A stretch of 34,471 nt of DNA from NCBI GenBank assembly GCA_031287395.1, contig JAITTA010000180.1:1-34471 (forward strand). The letters run 5' to 3'. A program made the translations under genes and the position numbers. Shown one piece after another: positions 1 through 7,741 of the stretch. How positions within the stretch are numbered: the first letter of the stretch is position 1; each line of letters starts with the position of its first letter. The notes beneath the pieces are model-generated. The model did no database searches. It worked only from the letters and a program-made list of their open reading frames with translations, and was not told the origin of the DNA. This stretch comes from Dysgonamonadaceae bacterium. Lineage in GTDB: Bacteria > Bacteroidota > Bacteroidia > Bacteroidales > Azobacteroidaceae.

Positions 1-213
1 CCATCTCCCCAACTGAATGAAAATATTCTATCACGAAGAATCGTTACGCAGGGATGGAATCAGAATCAATTTAAATATGGATCGCTTAAAAGACAATTTG
101 ATGCATATGTTTTTATCAGGGAGAACGTCCTGAACCAAAACATTGAGCGATGTCCATCTTGTTATTTAAGGGAAAGGTTAGACGAAAGGGATAAAAGATA
201 TTATTCTTTTTAA
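1..213 (+). CDS. C-terminal end of an unrecognised protein (5' truncated by the window edge)
   Basis: Frame 1 is open from the first base to a TAA at 211-213 and gives 70 residues. The sequence is rich in Asn, Gln and Arg. It contains a CxxC pair (RCPSCYLRER) about 15-20 residues before the end and finishes in a charged, aromatic tail (KRYYSF). I do not recognise the family. The stop lies one base before the ATG of the LanC-like gene, so this is almost certainly the upstream gene of the same operon, and the context suggests a peptide-modification cassette. The CxxC could bind a metal or cluster, as in the C-terminal parts of some radical SAM maturases, but 70 residues are too few to claim that. 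The start lies outside the window. Confidence 0.6.
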   Translation, partial: PSPQLNENILSRRIVTQGWNQNQFKYGSLKRQFDAYVFIRENVLNQNIERCPSCYLRERLDERDKRYYSF

Positions 214-214
214 A

Positions 215-895
215 ATGAAAGACAAAATAGAGTTACTGACCCGGATTGCAAGATTCCTGATTTTACGTGGTAGTTTTACTGGTAATATCGGATTGTTACA
301 AGGAAAACTCGGTATTTGTATTTTTTTCTACCGATATGCCCGGTTTACCGGAAAACAGCATTATTTCGATTTCGCCAATAACCTGATCGATGAAATATAC
401 GATGAAATCTGTTTGTGTAACACGAAAGATTTCAGGGACGGTTTGGCCGGTATTTGCTGGGGCGTAGAATACCTCGTCAGGAATGATTATGTCGATGCCG
501 ATGCCGATGTCGTTCTTGCAGATTTGGATGTTCAAATACTGAAAAACGACGTCAGGGCAATGACCGATCCGGGTCTGGAAACCGGATTGGACGGTCTGGC
601 CCATTATGTGCTCGGCAGATGTTTTAATAAGGAAAGCCGCTTGTTTACAACAAAGGAATACATTGCAGATCTCATAGAAAGCATGCAGAAAAATCAGGGT
701 TCTGAGGAATTAATACACCAATTGATAAACCTCAAAGAAGACAGGAAAGTCCGGTATTCGTTTGATATTCTGGACAGAATAGCGAATAAAAGCAAATGGA
801 AAAAAGATGATTTACCCGAAAAACACACGATTGGAATAAGTGATAACGGATTGACGGGAATTGCAATCAATTTGCTGAACAAGATTGAGCCGTGA
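215..895 (+). CDS. Short LanC-like (lanthionine cyclase-like) protein
   Basis: This 226-residue protein shows at least four Gly-rich turns typical of the helical-hairpin repeats of the LanC alpha/alpha toroid: GLLQGKLGI near residue 27, DGLAGICWGVEYL near 75, GLDGLAHYVLG near 124 and NGLTGIAINLL near 210. Classical LanC cyclases are about 400 residues and bind zinc through separated Cys, Cys-His and similar motifs (for example WCxG and CHG). Those motifs are not visible here, so cyclase activity is doubtful and a scaffold or partner role is possible. The ATG sits one base after the upstream stop, and the stop overlaps the GTG of the following glycosyltransferase (GTGA), so the genes are translationally coupled. 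The protein has no signal peptide and is likely cytoplasmic. The LanC-fold call is moderate; the function is inferred from neighbours. Confidence 0.65.
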   Translation: MKDKIELLTRIARFLILRGSFTGNIGLLQGKLGICIFFYRYARFTGKQHYFDFANNLIDEIYDEICLCNTKDFRDGLAGICWGVEYLVRNDYVDADADVVLADLDVQILKNDVRAMTDPGLETGLDGLAHYVLGRCFNKESRLFTTKEYIADLIESMQKNQGSEELIHQLINLKEDRKVRYSFDILDRIANKSKWKKDDLPEKHTIGISDNGLTGIAINLLNKIEP

Positions 896-2133
896 AAAGG
901 AAGAAGATTTTCATTATCAATAGAATTAGTAGGTCTACTTCCTATGGTATAGGAACTTACGTTTCCCAATTAACTGATTGTCTCCGGCAGACGTTGATTG
1001 AATTCGAGGTTGTTAACTTATTCTCCGACGGAAACGAAATGAAGGTAGAAGAAATGGACGGATACCGGCAAATAACGATCCCTGCCGTAAATATCATTAA
1101 AAAGAATAACCTGCACTATTATACCCGGAGCGTGATCTGTTTACTGAAAGAATTTACTCCACCTGAATCCGATTGCGAGTTGATATTTCATCTTAACTTT
1201 ATGAATTATGAGCATCTTGTGAAAGAGTTGAAGAAAGCATTCAGGTGCAAAATGATTCTTACGGTGCACTATACCAACTGGAGCTTCGCATTATCGGGAG
1301 ATTATAAAAGTCTTGTGAGGATATTGAACACCCGAAAAAAAGAATTAAATGGTTTTGAAAAAAAGATAGCAAATGATTTCAGGGAAGATATCAGGATGAT
1401 TAACCGATGCGACCGCTTGATTTGCATTGCCCGACACTCTTTGGATTCTTTTATTGAAAATTCAAATATCAATAAAAAAAAATGTTTTATCATAAATAAT
1501 GGTTTACGGGATGAATACAAAAAATATTCCGAGGATAAAAAGTGGTCGGTACGGAAAAAATATTTTATAGGTCAATCTACAAAAGTAATCCTTTTTGCCG
1601 GAAGACTTGATCCTGTAAAGGGGGTTGAGTATTTAATAAAATCGTTCAAGAGAATAGTACGAAAACATCCGGACAGCCTTCTTATCATAGCAGGGGAAGG
1701 CAGTTTTAACCTACTGCTCAAGGACTCCGGAGACTGCTGGACAAAAATCATTTTTACAGGTAAACTGGAGAAAAAACAACTCTACGAGTTTTATCAGATA
1801 GCAGATGTAGGAGTTGTTCCCTCGATTCATGAGGAATTCGGATATGTGGCAATAGAAATGATGATGCACCGACTGCCTGTCATAGTGACGAATACGGGAG
1901 GCCTGGCTGAAATTATAGACGACAAGGTGACCGGGTTGAAAGTCCCGGTTGTAGAAAAAGGAGACAGGAATAGAGTCCTTGATATTGCCCTGTTGTCGAA
2001 GAAAATAAAATTGTTAATTGAAAATCCCGGGTTCGCGAGGATTTTAGGCGAAAATGGGCGAAAAAATTTTTTGGAGCAATATGAACTGAAATCTTTTCGA
2101 GAAAACATGTTGAATTTTTATTCGAAATTATAA
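892..2133 (+). CDS. GT4-family glycosyltransferase (RiPP-cassette type)
   Basis: A 413-residue GT-B glycosyltransferase. The N-terminal domain opens with INRISRSTSYGIGTYVSQL, the usual acceptor-side Gly-rich loop. The C-terminal GT4 domain contains FAGRLDPVKGVEYL near residue 240, IIAGEG, and the nucleotide-sugar-binding stretch HEEFGYVAIEMM followed by PVIVTNTGGLAEII. The start is GTG at 892, overlapping the preceding TGA. The organisation resembles the Bacteroidetes glycosyltransferases named TIGR04157, which travel with radical-SAM-modified peptide cassettes; that assignment is from memory. The donor sugar and acceptor are unknown: a modified peptide is inferred from the LanC-like neighbour, and a surface glycan is the alternative. 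No signal peptide, so cytoplasmic. Ten bases separate it from the next glycosyltransferase. Confidence 0.82.
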   Translation: MKRKKIFIINRISRSTSYGIGTYVSQLTDCLRQTLIEFEVVNLFSDGNEMKVEEMDGYRQITIPAVNIIKKNNLHYYTRSVICLLKEFTPPESDCELIFHLNFMNYEHLVKELKKAFRCKMILTVHYTNWSFALSGDYKSLVRILNTRKKELNGFEKKIANDFREDIRMINRCDRLICIARHSLDSFIENSNINKKKCFIINNGLRDEYKKYSEDKKWSVRKKYFIGQSTKVILFAGRLDPVKGVEYLIKSFKRIVRKHPDSLLIIAGEGSFNLLLKDSGDCWTKIIFTGKLEKKQLYEFYQIADVGVVPSIHEEFGYVAIEMMMHRLPVIVTNTGGLAEIIDDKVTGLKVPVVEKGDRNRVLDIALLSKKIKLLIENPGFARILGENGRKNFLEQYELKSFRENMLNFYSKL

Positions 2134-2143
2134 TAACCGATTC

Positions 2144-2908
2144 ATGTATAAAATCCCTTCAATATCATTTTGTATCACCTGCAAGAACCGTTTTCACCAA
2201 ATAAGTCAGACATTACGAAAAAATCTGGATGACAATTATCTGTATAGGAGTTTGATTGAATTTATACTGGTTGATTTCGGCAGTACCGACAGATTACGGG
2301 AATGGATAAGAAATAATTTCATGGAAGATATCCGGAGTGGTTATCTAAAATATTACTATACGGAAGCACTGCCGTTCTGGCATGCCTCTGTAGCCAAGAA
2401 TACTTCACACTTATTGGCGAATAACGAAATTACAGTCAATCTTGATTGTGATAATTATACCGGAAATTTCGGAGGTCGTTTCCTGATACGTCAATTTATC
2501 AAGTATCCTGTAAATTGCCTGATTCACCAGTTTGGGGGCCTTCCCTACGACGGCTCTTTCGGGCGTATCGGCGTGAGAAAAAAACATTTTATTGAAATCG
2601 GAGGATACGACGAAAACTTCGAGCCTATGCTGTATCAGGATGAAGACTTAATGAACCGGTTAAGAGCAACCGGGTTCATTTATATACCTGTTCCCGATTC
2701 AAGGTATAATCGAGCGATTCGTAACACAAAAGAAGAAGGTATCGTTTTTACGAAATCGAAATTGGAATGGTACGAGATGTACCGGGTTAATAAAAACCGG
2801 TCCGAAGAGAATATCAAAAACGGAAATTTCGTCGCTAATTGTGGAAACTGGGGCATAAAAGACAATATTTATGATATCTATGGAAAAGGAGTAAGTGGGT
2901 TATTATAA
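2144..2908 (+). CDS. GT2/GT7C-like glycosyltransferase (galactosyltransferase-like)
   Basis: A 254-residue GT-A-type enzyme. The N-terminus SISFCITCKNRFHQISQTL is the GT2 nucleotide-binding start. LDCDNYTG near residue 105 supplies the DxD-like metal site, and GGYDENFEPMLYQDEDLMNRL near residue 165 matches the conserved C-terminal motif of GT7/GT27-like galactosyl- and GalNAc-transferases. It follows the GT4 gene by 10 bases on the same strand, so the two enzymes probably act in sequence on one acceptor. Its stop codon overlaps the convergent amylase gene by 6 bases, and there is no terminator between them. Cytoplasmic, with no transmembrane segment. Family membership is firm; sugar and acceptor specificity are not readable. 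Confidence 0.8.
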   Translation: MYKIPSISFCITCKNRFHQISQTLRKNLDDNYLYRSLIEFILVDFGSTDRLREWIRNNFMEDIRSGYLKYYYTEALPFWHASVAKNTSHLLANNEITVNLDCDNYTGNFGGRFLIRQFIKYPVNCLIHQFGGLPYDGSFGRIGVRKKHFIEIGGYDENFEPMLYQDEDLMNRLRATGFIYIPVPDSRYNRAIRNTKEEGIVFTKSKLEWYEMYRVNKNRSEENIKNGNFVANCGNWGIKDNIYDIYGKGVSGLL

Positions 2909-4594
2909 ATTGCAGTAAAATTTCAAGATCACTCCGTGATTTGCAGGAACTTTGCATTCGATGTATGAATCGGGATTCAAAGCGGTATTTATTTTTTCCC
3001 CGGAAAATAAATTCGTTGCCATAATCTTATTTGAGGATTTGATTTTCATGTATTCGAAAGCATGCGCCGGTAAAAATACGGCTGTATTACTATCTTCATC
3101 GTCAAAATTTGCAATGATCAGCAGAATCTCTTCTTCCGATTGCCTCATAAAGGCGAATTGTTTCTCCGGATTCAAATTCGGATTATTGTAATTGGTATAC
3201 ATCAGGTCGTAGGAAACTCCGTTGGAAATTGCCTTTTCCTCATGACAAAGATTTAATAATTTATGATAGAAATTTCGGATTTCCTTTTGTTCTTTTGTCA
3301 GATTTTTTGTTCCGAATTGTCCGTCATTGTACCATTTTCGAAGCGATTCGACACTCCAGTAATCAAAAATACTGGTTCTGCCGTTTTTGCCGCTGAATCC
3401 TTCCGCGTCCATTCCGCGTTCTCCCAGTTCCTGGCCGGAGTACACCATCAATGGGTTGGTATATAAAGCAGCTGCTACCACCATTGCCGGAAAAGCTTTC
3501 TTCGGATTACCGGCAAAAAAATCCGAAGCGATGCGTTGTTCGTCATGATTTTCGAGAAAATACAACATTTTATCCCGGATGTCATCTAAGGATTGCCAGC
3601 AGTGTGTGATGGCCGCTGCGCTTTGTTCGCCTCTGATGATCCTGCGTAAAGTATCGTACAAACCGACTTTGTCATACAGGTAGTCGAATTTGCCATCCCA
3701 AATAAATGCCCTGTAAGCATCAGGATTGTAGATTTCTGCAATAAAATCGATGTTTTGGTATTTTTTCTTTACTTGAGGAATAACCCAGCCCCAAAATTCC
3801 ACGGGCACCATCTCTGCCATATCGCAGCGGAAGACATCTGTCTTTTTCGAGGCCCAGAATAATAGTATTTGTAACATTTTATGCCAGGTATCGGGTACCG
3901 GGTTAAAATGACAGTGGTGTCCACCCAAGTAATCGATTCCATAGTTCAATTTAGTGGTTTCATACCAGTCGTAGATTCCGGGATGAGCATCGAACCGGTC
4001 GTTCCCTGTTGCTTTAGCAGGATATTCTTCATATTTGATCCCGTTGTGATCGGATAAATCGAAGTCCGGCGACCATTTCTGTCCCGGAATATAATAGAAA
4101 TTATTGTTTCTGTCGAAAGAGGTATGAGGGTTGTCGTTTTCACCCAAGTCGCAGATGCCTTTAGGTTTTACGTCCGATCGGTATTGGCGGGCAACATGGT
4201 TAGGAACAAAATCTATAACAACTTTTAATCCTGCCTGGTGTGTCCGTTCTATCAGGGATTCGAATTCCCGCATTCGTTCGGAAACCTGGGTGGCCAGATC
4301 CGGATCAATATCAAAATAATCTTTGATGGCATAGGGAGAACCCGCCATGCCTTTCACCACAGCCGGGTGATCTTTTGCAATTCCCTGTTCCGAATAGTCT
4401 GTTTTAGTTGCGTGTTCAATCAGGCCGGTGTACCAGATATGAGTATATCCCATTTTTTTTATTTCCGCCAAGGCTTTTTTAGAGAAATCAGCCAATTTTC
4501 CCGAGCCGTTTTCTTCAATTGTTCCATTTGGTTTGTTGGTTGCATTGGTATTGCCAAACAGGCGGGGCAGCACTTGATAGATCTGTATTTTCAT
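2903..4594 (-). CDS. Alpha-amylase family glycosyl hydrolase (GH13)
   Basis: A 563-residue (beta/alpha)8-barrel enzyme with the GH13 motifs in order: region I DFVPNH at 128-133, the nucleophile Asp258 in FRCDMAE, the acid/base Glu287 in FIAEIYN, and the transition-state Asp351 in ENHDE. A C-terminal beta-domain follows the barrel. There is no signal peptide, so it should act in the cytoplasm on alpha-1,4 or alpha-1,6 glucans or maltodextrins, cleaving or transferring glucosyl units. The exact specificity within GH13 cannot be read. It is transcribed alone, downstream of the RRM gene terminator; no TAnnTTTG box is evident in the 67 bases before its ATG, so it may depend on read-through. It converges with the glycosyltransferase gene. 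Confidence 0.88.
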   Translation of the reverse strand: MKIQIYQVLPRLFGNTNATNKPNGTIEENGSGKLADFSKKALAEIKKMGYTHIWYTGLIEHATKTDYSEQGIAKDHPAVVKGMAGSPYAIKDYFDIDPDLATQVSERMREFESLIERTHQAGLKVVIDFVPNHVARQYRSDVKPKGICDLGENDNPHTSFDRNNNFYYIPGQKWSPDFDLSDHNGIKYEEYPAKATGNDRFDAHPGIYDWYETTKLNYGIDYLGGHHCHFNPVPDTWHKMLQILLFWASKKTDVFRCDMAEMVPVEFWGWVIPQVKKKYQNIDFIAEIYNPDAYRAFIWDGKFDYLYDKVGLYDTLRRIIRGEQSAAAITHCWQSLDDIRDKMLYFLENHDEQRIASDFFAGNPKKAFPAMVVAAALYTNPLMVYSGQELGERGMDAEGFSGKNGRTSIFDYWSVESLRKWYNDGQFGTKNLTKEQKEIRNFYHKLLNLCHEEKAISNGVSYDLMYTNYNNPNLNPEKQFAFMRQSEEEILLIIANFDDEDSNTAVFLPAHAFEYMKIKSSNKIMATNLFSGEKINTALNPDSYIECKVPANHGVILKFYCNL

Positions 4595-4612
4595 GTTTTA
4601 AATTATAATTTA

Positions 4613-4640
4613 AAAAGGCGAACCTATCGGCCCGCCTTTT
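4613..4640 (-). terminator. Intrinsic terminator after the RRM gene
   Basis: The inverted repeat AAAAGGCG / CGCCTTTT has a 12-base loop. Read on the minus strand it follows the RRM stop by about 20 bases and ends in a T run. Because the arms carry A and T tracts it could also work from the other side. Confidence 0.65.
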
Positions 4641-4661
4641 CTTCATATTGATAGTTAGCGA

Positions 4662-4967
4662 TTAATATCTATCCCTACCATAACCTCCGCCGCGATTGTT
4701 GTTGAATTCGCGTCTTGGTCTTTCTTCTCTCGGACGAGCTTCGGATACAGAGATTGTCCTTCCGTCGAATTCAGCTCCATTCAATTCTGCAATAGCTTTT
4801 GCTGCGGCAGTGTTGTCATCCATTTCAACGAATCCATAACCTTTAGATCTTCCGGTCATACGATCGGTAACAACTTTAGCTGAAGTGATGTTTCCATACT
4901 CTTCGAAAAGATTTGATAAATCGGCATCGTTTACCTTGAAACTCAAACCTGCAATAAAAATGTTCAT
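4662..4967 (-). CDS. RRM-type RNA-binding protein
   Basis: A 101-residue protein made of a single RNA-recognition motif and a short Gly/Arg/Asn tail. RNP2 is NIFIAGLSF at the N-terminus and RNP1 is SKGYGFVEM near residue 42; the tail after residue 80 is Arg-rich (EERPRREF, then an NNRGGGYGRDRY end). Small RRM proteins of this architecture are common in Bacteroidetes and cyanobacteria, where they are thought to act as global post-transcriptional RNA binders or chaperones, somewhat like Hfq, CsrA or cold-shock proteins. The gene is monocistronic: its own promoter lies about 130 bases upstream and a terminator follows. The long AT-rich leader suggests post-transcriptional control. The family call is firm; RNA targets are unknown. 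Confidence 0.9.
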   Translation of the reverse strand: MNIFIAGLSFKVNDADLSNLFEEYGNITSAKVVTDRMTGRSKGYGFVEMDDNTAAAKAIAELNGAEFDGRTISVSEARPREERPRREFNNNRGGGYGRDRY

Positions 4968-5097
4968 TCTGTAAAAAAATAAAAATGTAAATAAATAAAA
5001 TAACCAGATGAGGAATTATCGCAGTGAAATAACAAAAAAACGAAGTAAAACTCGAAAAATGGAAATATCTCTGTTATAAAGTACTCATATGTCGCGG

Positions 5098-5128
5098 CAA
5101 AGATACTTGAATTAGTTGAATATACAAG
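5098..5128 (-). promoter_or_regulatory. Probable promoter of the RRM gene
   Basis: On the minus strand a TATCTTTG box (5098-5105) matches the Bacteroidetes -7 consensus TAnnTTTG, with CTTG (5125-5128) 19 bases upstream as a near match to the -33 TTTG. Transcription would start near 5091, leaving a leader of about 120 bases that is very AT-rich and has no convincing small gene. Confidence 0.5.
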
Positions 5129-5159
5129 TTTTTTTATAAAAAAAAATGAAAGAAGTGAT

Positions 5160-6299
5160 TTACTTGTCAAAAATACCGGTCAGGAATTTTGATAATTCTT
5201 CTCCTCTCAGATTTTGCGCAACGATAATTCCTTGCGGGTCGATGAGGTAATTCTGGGGAACTGCCCGGATACCGTACATCACAGCAACTTCGTTACTCCA
5301 GGACTTCAGGTCGGAGACTTGAGGCCAGGTCAATCCGTCTTTTTCGATGGCATTGATCCAAGCTGTTTTCCCTTTTTTATCATCAAGAGAAACCCCCAGG
5401 ATTTCGAATCCTTTGTCCTTGTATTGAGCATACGCCTTAACTAAATTTGGGTTTTCCGCGCGGCAAGGGCCACACCAGGAAGCCCAGAAATCGAGTAGAA
5501 CATATTTTCCCCGGAAATCAGACAATTTTACCGGACGATCATTGGGGTCGTTCTGTGTGAAATCGGGAGCAGTATTTCCGACCTTGATGTTTTTTTCGGC
5601 GTTGATCCGTTGAGCAAAGGCTTTGCCATCACGCGTATCACGGTGTTTTTTATTGATAGCGTTGAAGATGGGTTCTATTTCCTTGACGTTGAAGTTGTTT
5701 GTTCCTGCTTCGGATAGAGCGACGATACTGAAGAACGAATCCGGATGATTTTTCGCGTATTGTTTCTGTTTGTTTGCCCGTTCGTCGAGTAAGGCGCGGT
5801 ATTCCCGGTTCAGTGCATTGGTAAAAGTCGTATCTTTTTGTTGTTCAGGCGAAGCCGCGGCATATTTTTTATTCATTTTAGCAGCCAGATCCTGTACCTG
5901 TCCGCCGACTTTTTGCAGGTAATCCAGGTGGGCGGCATTGATGGGAGAATTTTGAAATACAATGTTTTGCAAGGAATCGGGAGATTGTAACTTTACTGTT
6001 CCGGGTTCCAGATACAAATAGTAAATATGATTGGCTTGCGCCGCCGGAATCATTCCTTGTCCGGAATAATCCAGGATCAGTCTGGAAGCAGCGGGTCCGC
6101 CGATGAGTCCTTTAAAAGAAAACGTTCCTTTATCCAGGAATGTGGAATCGTTATGTTCTTCTCCACTCCAGTAACTGAAATAGATTTTAGCCGGAGCATT
6201 CAGGTTTCCGATCTTACCTTCCAGGATAAACGTTTTATCTTGTGCTTGTCCGAATGTAGATAACAAGCAGCATACTACTAAGATAATCAAATGTTTCAT
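5160..6299 (-). CDS. Secreted TlpA-like thioredoxin with N-terminal DUF4369-type domain
   Basis: A 379-residue protein with a Sec signal peptide (hydrophobic stretch 3-15, cleavage after GQAQ at about 20), a beta-rich DUF4369-type domain to about residue 115, a helical linker, and a C-terminal TlpA/ResA thioredoxin domain with active site WCGPC (Cys276 and Cys279). It should reduce or exchange disulfides in the periplasm. Its gene is the last in the SusC operon, 16 bases after the PKD-like lipoprotein gene. Thioredoxins of this type often close SusCD operons in Bacteroidales, possibly because the imported ligand or the lipoproteins need disulfide handling; that role is inferred. The next feature downstream is the RRM promoter region. 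Confidence 0.88.
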   Translation of the reverse strand: MKHLIILVVCCLLSTFGQAQDKTFILEGKIGNLNAPAKIYFSYWSGEEHNDSTFLDKGTFSFKGLIGGPAASRLILDYSGQGMIPAAQANHIYYLYLEPGTVKLQSPDSLQNIVFQNSPINAAHLDYLQKVGGQVQDLAAKMNKKYAAASPEQQKDTTFTNALNREYRALLDERANKQKQYAKNHPDSFFSIVALSEAGTNNFNVKEIEPIFNAINKKHRDTRDGKAFAQRINAEKNIKVGNTAPDFTQNDPNDRPVKLSDFRGKYVLLDFWASWCGPCRAENPNLVKAYAQYKDKGFEILGVSLDDKKGKTAWINAIEKDGLTWPQVSDLKSWSNEVAVMYGIRAVPQNYLIDPQGIIVAQNLRGEELSKFLTGIFDK

Positions 6300-6315
6300 A
6301 TGTGCAGAATTTATT

Positions 6316-7719
6316 TTATTGTAAATCTTTTCTTATGTAAATGTCGACGGGTTCTCCTTCAAATCCGTCGATTGTTTGAACAATCTCGCCGTTATGTCCT
6401 ACCGAGATATCCAGCCAATGTAAGCGACCGTTTTCTCCGACCGCGATCATCTCCGAACTGACTGTTTTCAGCATGCTTACATTGCTTGCAAATTGGGCGG
6501 AAATCGGTTCTATGCTTTCGTTCAACGGATTGTACTTATATACTTTGTTTCCGGAAGTAAAATAGAAAACTTCCAGACCCGGTAATAAGATCCATTTGGT
6601 GTCGTCTCGAATCAGGTCGGGACGGGAGAATTCCCTTTTGTATTGGGTAATTACCATTTGGCCTCCGGTAGAAAATTTCAACTCCTGTATTTTTCCTGCA
6701 TTATCCTTTCCGAAGAGGTAAAATGCCGAATTGGATGGCAATAAGGTAATCAGTTCCAAACCTCTGTTTGCCGGGTCGAAAACGGGCGGTGGACCGGGCA
6801 TTGCCGTGGCGTCGAAGAAAAGTCTTCCCGGAGGAATGAAGCAGATCAAAGACTTTTTCACCGGGTTGTAACCCCATACGAATGTTTTATCGGGACTGGC
6901 GGCCAGGACGGGAGCCACTTCGTAATCGCCTTGTATCGGAGTTCCGAAGTAGCCGTAAGCAGGACTCAGGTAATAAGTTTCGAAAGCTCCGGTATAAAAT
7001 TTGCCGTTGACAACGCCACACATGGTGGCATCGTCTCTCGGAATGAATGGACCGGCTGCAATTTCACCTTTGGGTATCGAGAAAAAGTTTTCCCGGAAAA
7101 ATTTGATACGGGTCATATTGCTGGCGTCAATCTGTACGCCGGGGTTTTCTTTATCGGAAGAGATGATCCAATATCCCAGGTAGGGTTTTCCGGTCATATT
7201 CTGGTGTTGCAGCGGTACGATCTGGAGCAGTTTGGGCAAATCTTCGTGGTACATATTTCCGTAGATATTTTCCTGAACGACGCCGTCCGGTTTGATAAAC
7301 GAAAGTTGTCCATGGCCGTTGTTGGAAGTCAGCAATACGGTTCCTTCGTTAAAAGCCGTATTTCCGTAAATGGAAAAGGGGAAGAAGTACTTCATTCCGT
7401 TGCTTTTGTCTGTTACGGCCAGGCGGGCGGAATATAATTTGGCGCCGAGTGCAAAGAATATATCTAATTTGGCGCCTTCATAGCGGTGATCCGTCATCTG
7501 GTCGGGATCGATGATGGTCCATTCGAACGACAATAAATCTTTGTTATAGAATTTGACCTCTGGTTCTATGACCAATTGGTCGCCGACAAAAACCGAATAT
7601 ACGCTGTCGATTTTGACAACCGGCGTTTCGGGTTCGGTATAATCGTAATTCCCATTGTCTTCAATGCAAGAAACAAAGAAGGCGGTAAGTCCGATGAAGA
7701 ATATAATTAAATGTTTCAT
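6316..7719 (-). CDS. PKD-like family surface lipoprotein (SusE/F-position protein)
   Basis: The protein is 467 residues if it starts at MKHLIIFF. That start is preferred over the in-frame ATG at 7776 because it gives a clean lipoprotein signal ending in FFVSC, with acylated Cys at about residue 18. Residues about 25-130 form a PKD/Ig-like beta domain (PETPVVKIDSVYSVFVGDQLVIEPEV), and the rest has a beta-propeller feel with repeated short strand motifs. It sits in the operon position usually held by SusE/SusF-type ligand-binding lipoproteins, 22 bases after the DUF4843 gene, so it probably sits on the outer membrane beside SusCD and helps capture the ligand. There is no catalytic motif that I recognise. 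The family name is from general resemblance. Confidence 0.75.
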   Translation of the reverse strand: MKHLIIFFIGLTAFFVSCIEDNGNYDYTEPETPVVKIDSVYSVFVGDQLVIEPEVKFYNKDLLSFEWTIIDPDQMTDHRYEGAKLDIFFALGAKLYSARLAVTDKSNGMKYFFPFSIYGNTAFNEGTVLLTSNNGHGQLSFIKPDGVVQENIYGNMYHEDLPKLLQIVPLQHQNMTGKPYLGYWIISSDKENPGVQIDASNMTRIKFFRENFFSIPKGEIAAGPFIPRDDATMCGVVNGKFYTGAFETYYLSPAYGYFGTPIQGDYEVAPVLAASPDKTFVWGYNPVKKSLICFIPPGRLFFDATAMPGPPPVFDPANRGLELITLLPSNSAFYLFGKDNAGKIQELKFSTGGQMVITQYKREFSRPDLIRDDTKWILLPGLEVFYFTSGNKVYKYNPLNESIEPISAQFASNVSMLKTVSSEMIAVGENGRLHWLDISVGHNGEIVQTIDGFEGEPVDIYIRKDLQ

Positions 7720-7741
7720 TTCTTTATGAGTATAAAGGTTA

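Noticed and set aside
4964..5170. 68-residue minus-strand frame upstream of the RRM gene
   Set aside because: Phe- and Tyr-rich translation of AT-rich leader DNA with no start signal; the region is better explained as promoter and leader.
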